Source: G963664225 sp964538065 (lineage in GTDB: Bacteria > Verrucomicrobiota > Verrucomicrobiia > Limisphaerales > UBA1319). Taken from it: DNA of 64,000 nt. How positions within the stretch are numbered: the first letter of the stretch is position 1; each line of letters opens with the position of its first letter. A model generated the notes under the pieces. It ran no database searches, was not told the origin of the DNA, and saw only the letters and a program-made list of their open reading frames with translations. A program made the translations under genes and the position numbers. Shown here in pieces: positions 61,103-64,000 of this stretch. The stretch is from contig CAZIDG010000013.1 of the NCBI GenBank assembly GCA_964538065.1, positions 1-64,000 of the forward strand. The letters are read 5' to 3'.

Positions 61103-61807
61103 ATGAAAACGTTTTTGAGGAGTTTCTGGCACGGCATGGCATGGCCGATGTGGATCATGGTTGCGCTGCTTTCCCTGAATATCGAGGCAGCCGTTGATGC
61201 CCTGTATCTCAAGGAAGGGAGGGTTTACACCAAAACCGGCGAGCAGGAACAACTACTCCCGGCGACGATTATCTTGCCAGACGATGTGGAGGTAAAGACG
61301 AACGGAGTTATCAAGGTGGCCAAGGGTGCCGAGCGCAAGCTCAAGGAGGGGCAGATCCTCCAATGGGACGGGACGATGATCAATCCTGATGGATCCGTGC
61401 TGCCCGTCATCGATCACATTGCCATCAAGGATGGCAAAGCCATGATGACAAAAGATGGCGAAACCACCCAGATCATTGCCCCCCTGGTCTGGCCGGTTGG
61501 CACAGTCCTGCCTGATGCAACTCTGGTGAAGCCCAGTGGCGTTCGAACCCGCTTGACTGACGGCCTGATGTTCAAGCTGGATGGAACACCCCTTCCGGCC
61601 AGGGATTCGATTACCCTGATGAAGGGGCAGGTGATTATCCAACGCGATGGCACCTTGCTCAAGCTCCTTGGTTGGCAGACGATGGGAATGTCCGATGGCA
61701 CCAAAGTCAAGGGAGATGGAACGGTCACCCGTCGGGATGGCCGCGAGATCAAACTCCACGAGGGCCAAACCCTCGTTGTGGAAGGGGCGGCCATCACAGT
61801 TCGTTAA
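61103..61807 (+). CDS. DUF6799-type repeat protein, exported
   Basis: The protein has 234 residues from the ATG at 61103. A hydrophobic N-terminus (MAWPMWIMVALLSLNIEAA) is a signal peptide. The rest is built of short repeats with a recurring DG(T/S)/KDG pattern (QWDGTMINPDGSVLP, IKDGKAMMTKDGE, MFKLDGTPLPARD, VKGDGTVTRRDGREIKLHEGQ), which is the DUF6799 pattern, likely a small beta-solenoid. A TACAAT box lies 7 bp before the ATG, again with almost no leader. The function is unknown. Confidence 0.8.
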   Translation: MKTFLRSFWHGMAWPMWIMVALLSLNIEAAVDALYLKEGRVYTKTGEQEQLLPATIILPDDVEVKTNGVIKVAKGAERKLKEGQILQWDGTMINPDGSVLPVIDHIAIKDGKAMMTKDGETTQIIAPLVWPVGTVLPDATLVKPSGVRTRLTDGLMFKLDGTPLPARDSITLMKGQVIIQRDGTLLKLLGWQTMGMSDGTKVKGDGTVTRRDGREIKLHEGQTLVVEGAAITVR

Positions 61808-61853
61808 ACAGCCCACCGTCGCTGCCAATCAGGAGCAGGGCCTCGTTTTTGAA

Positions 61854-63209
61854 TCAGAGAACCCAGCCCTTGCGGAACGTTGGCGTTAAGAGTTGATTCG
61901 CCTCGGGACAGTTCGTGAATTGGAGTTTCTTCGTATCCCATTCCAGCTTTTGTCCCTTGAAACGAATCGCCATGAGGCCCAGCAGGGCAGTCTCGACCAT
62001 GGGCCCACCATATTCGAAGTTGGATCCCGCAGGCGCCCCTCCCTTGCAGGCAGCGATCCATTCCTCGTGATGACCGGGCGAACGCGGCAGCTTCTGGGCC
62101 GGTTGTGGATATTCCTTCATTTTGGCGGCGGGTATGATTTGAGCGCCACCTGCGCCATGCGAACCATACAGGATTTTGCCTTTGTCACCGATGACAACCG
62201 CACCGATGCCAGGCAGTTGACGATTGGCTTCCAGTTCTTCAGGACGAGGGGGCAGCTGTTTTCCATCAAACCATTTGATTTTTACGGCGGGCCGGTCTCC
62301 CTGGGCTGGAAAATCGTACGTGATGACGGTGCCTTGTGGAAAAGTCTCGCCATGGGTTGCGGGGTCATAATCACCCGTGTCGGCTTGAATCGCAGATGGA
62401 TGCCCCAAGTGGAGTGCCCAAAACACCGGATCCAACACATGGCAGGACCAATCGCCGGGTACGCCTGTTCCAAAGGCCGCCCATGACCTCCATTTGCCAG
62501 GCACATAGAGTGAATGATAGGGCCGTTCAGCGACCGGTCCAAGCCAGAGGTCCCAGTTCAGGCCCTCGGGCACCGGTGGCCGTTCCTTGAGCAGCTCAAG
62601 CCGATTCATCCCACTGTACACACTGTTGCAGAAGGCATGGACTTCACGGACATTGCCAATGGCCCCATCCCATATGTACTCGCAAAAGGTGCGGATGGAA
62701 TCAAAGGAATGCCCTTGATTGCCCAATTGGGTGGCCACTTTGTGCTCGCGAGCCGCCGTCATGAGGGCGCGAACCTCGTGGATCGAATGGGCAAGCGGTT
62801 TCTCGCAATAGACATGCTTGCCCATCTTGATGGCTCGGCAGGCTGCGACGGCGTGGGTGTGGTCGGGCGTCGAGACAACCACGGCATCGATTTCCTTATC
62901 CATCTCATCCAGCATTTTCCGGTAATCCTGAAAACGCCGGGCCTTGGGATACTGGCCAAAAGCGCCCGCAGCTCGCTTTTCATCGACATCGCACAAGGCG
63001 ACAATGCTTTGCCCCTTTATGCTCTGCAGGTTGTCAAAGCCGCGCCCCCCGACACCAATGCAGGCAATATTCAAGCGTTCATTGGCAGGCGGGGCGCCAC
63101 GCAACCCCAATACGCCCGATGGCACGAATTGTATGGTGGCAAAGGTGGCTGCGGCGCTGCCTATAAAGTGGCGGCGGCTCATGCTGGAAAGTGACTTGTT
63201 CATGGCCAT
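61854..63209 (-). CDS. Gfo/Idh/MocA family oxidoreductase with Tat signal (3)
   Basis: The protein has 451 residues from the ATG at 63209; one two codons later is also possible. The Tat motif is SRRHFIGSAAATFATI. The Rossmann fold is marked by IACIGVGGRGFDNL and VALCDVDEKRA, and EKP is in HVYCEKPLAHSIHEV. The conserved VPEGLNWDLWLGPVAERPYHSLYVPGKWRSW block is typical of Verrucomicrobiota/Planctomycetota enzymes. The AraC-type regulator gene lies 65 bp upstream in the same direction, so it probably controls this gene. Confidence 0.93.
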   Translation of the reverse strand: MAMNKSLSSMSRRHFIGSAAATFATIQFVPSGVLGLRGAPPANERLNIACIGVGGRGFDNLQSIKGQSIVALCDVDEKRAAGAFGQYPKARRFQDYRKMLDEMDKEIDAVVVSTPDHTHAVAACRAIKMGKHVYCEKPLAHSIHEVRALMTAAREHKVATQLGNQGHSFDSIRTFCEYIWDGAIGNVREVHAFCNSVYSGMNRLELLKERPPVPEGLNWDLWLGPVAERPYHSLYVPGKWRSWAAFGTGVPGDWSCHVLDPVFWALHLGHPSAIQADTGDYDPATHGETFPQGTVITYDFPAQGDRPAVKIKWFDGKQLPPRPEELEANRQLPGIGAVVIGDKGKILYGSHGAGGAQIIPAAKMKEYPQPAQKLPRSPGHHEEWIAACKGGAPAGSNFEYGGPMVETALLGLMAIRFKGQKLEWDTKKLQFTNCPEANQLLTPTFRKGWVL

Positions 63210-63274
63210 GGTCCGTTGTTTGCTATTGTTTTGAGATCTTGTGTTTAAAAAAGGCGCTTTGCAAATGGAAATCA

Positions 63275-64000
63275 TTACCGCCGGCTGAGTTGGATGAATC
63301 TTTCCGGAGGGATTTCATACACCTTTTTGAAAACACGCGAGAAATGGTAGGGATCTTCAAAACCCATCTCCGACGCAACTTCCTTAACCAATCGGCCTGG
63401 TTCCATCAATTTCTGTGCAGCGGATCGCATGCGCAATCGCAGGATCTGCTGATAAGGGCTGTACTGGCCGAAACGTCGAAACAGCCTGCAGAGATAGGCT
63501 TGATCAATATGGCATGCCTTGGCGGCCTGCTCCACGCTATGAATTTCCTCGATGTGATCGGCAAGGTAGTTCACACAGCGCTGATAGGTGGCACGGGCCC
63601 GCGCATCGGGTTCGCCATAGGCGCTTTGGTTGTCGGCACACCGAATCATGAGGCATTCAAGCAGCAGCGAGCACAGTCGATCAACATGCTGGGATACACT
63701 GGCGCCCGTGGTGATCAGTGCGTCAAAATTCTCCGTGACCGGTGCGATGTTGGTGATTTGCTTGATGGACCCCGGCGCCAGTTCCCAGCGGGTCAGCATG
63801 CGACGGGCCGCGGTGCCCACGAAATCGACAAAGTATTTAACCAGGGGCGTCGATGGATCACACGCAATGTTGTGGGACATGCCGGGTCCATAGGAAAACA
63901 CGGCGCCTGGTTGAAGGGGGTACTCGTGGCCGTTCAGGACGAGGGTGCCCTTGCCGTGGACAACAAACTCGATGCAGTAAAAGGAAAAACCCTTGCGAAC
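63275..64000 (-). CDS. AraC-family transcriptional regulator (partial, cut by window end)
   Basis: The frame stays open to the edge, so the N-terminus lies outside. The visible 241 residues begin in a cupin-like effector domain (GFSFYCIEFVVHGKGTLVLNGHEYPL). The C-terminal 100 residues hold two helix-turn-helix motifs (SVEQAAKACHIDQAYLCRLFRRFGQYSP and VKEVASEMGFEDPYHFSRVFKKVYEIPPERF). It probably senses a sugar and activates the neighbouring oxidoreductase and related genes. A GTG at 63901 is in frame but inside the cupin domain, so it is not the start. Confidence 0.92.
   Translation of the reverse strand, partial: VRKGFSFYCIEFVVHGKGTLVLNGHEYPLQPGAVFSYGPGMSHNIACDPSTPLVKYFVDFVGTAARRMLTRWELAPGSIKQITNIAPVTENFDALITTGASVSQHVDRLCSLLLECLMIRCADNQSAYGEPDARARATYQRCVNYLADHIEEIHSVEQAAKACHIDQAYLCRLFRRFGQYSPYQQILRLRMRSAAQKLMEPGRLVKEVASEMGFEDPYHFSRVFKKVYEIPPERFIQLSRR

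Overview
The window is a chromosomal segment of about 58-60% GC (estimated by eye) from a Gram-negative, polysaccharide-degrading bacterium. It most probably belongs to the Verrucomicrobiota, in the Pedosphaera/Limisphaerales part of the phylum. The protein repertoire points there: Tat-exported Gfo/Idh/MocA oxidoreductases, ThuA, HEAT-DUF1080, DUF2961/GH172, DUF4091, DUF6799 and HzsA-like dihaem proteins, a prepilin-type H-X9-DG protein, and a secreted protein with the 'LEST...W...FYRL' C-terminal domain common in that group. No rRNA, tRNA, CRISPR array, transposase or phage gene was seen.

Layout. 0.1-5.3 kb (minus): a lipoprotein and a three-gene cluster of an outer-membrane beta-barrel plus two DUF1254/DUF1214 proteins. 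5.3-6.1 kb: a DUF433 antitoxin whose DUF5615-type toxin is reduced to a 16-codon stub. 6.3-15.0 kb: mostly housekeeping, with a two-lobed aspartic-protease lipoprotein, a U32 peptidase-like protein, TsaC/Sua5, TrpD, a universal stress protein, a Rieske protein and a YihY membrane protein. 15.2-20.5 kb: a phosphate-uptake operon, pstS-pstC-pstA followed by three overlapping pstB-like ATPase genes, preceded by six 11-bp direct repeats of Pho-box type. 20.6-23.9 kb: guaA, a hairpin-rich spacer, and hscB-iscA. 24.3-34.2 kb: a Tat oxidoreductase and ThuA, a small exported Gly-rich protein divergent from a CpxRA-like two-component system, a lytic transglycosylase, HrpB and HpnA. 34.3-64 kb: an accessory carbohydrate region with a secreted repeat protein, prepilin-like protein, HzsA-like dihaem protein, GH2 enzyme, MFS sugar porter with PfkB kinase, HEAT-DUF1080 with oxidoreductase, SPL-type radical SAM, GH172-like lipoprotein, CBM9-like/DUF4091 protein, TIM-barrel isomerase, MarC, esterase, beta-helix protein, DUF6799 protein, oxidoreductase and an AraC regulator cut by the window edge.

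The most interesting point is the pst operon. The three ATPases have lost different catalytic motifs in a complementary way. Only PstB2 (intact Walker A, Q-loop, Walker B and H-loop) facing PstB1 (intact LSGGQ) can form a complete ATP site, and PstB3 looks like a pseudo-ATPase. This predicts an asymmetric heterodimeric phosphate importer with an extra ATPase-like subunit, under a long Pho-type operator. Other notable items are the two-DTG pepsin-like lipoprotein, the decayed toxin-antitoxin pair, the chain of hairpins after guaA, and a gene set consistent with 3-keto-sugar catabolism (inferred).
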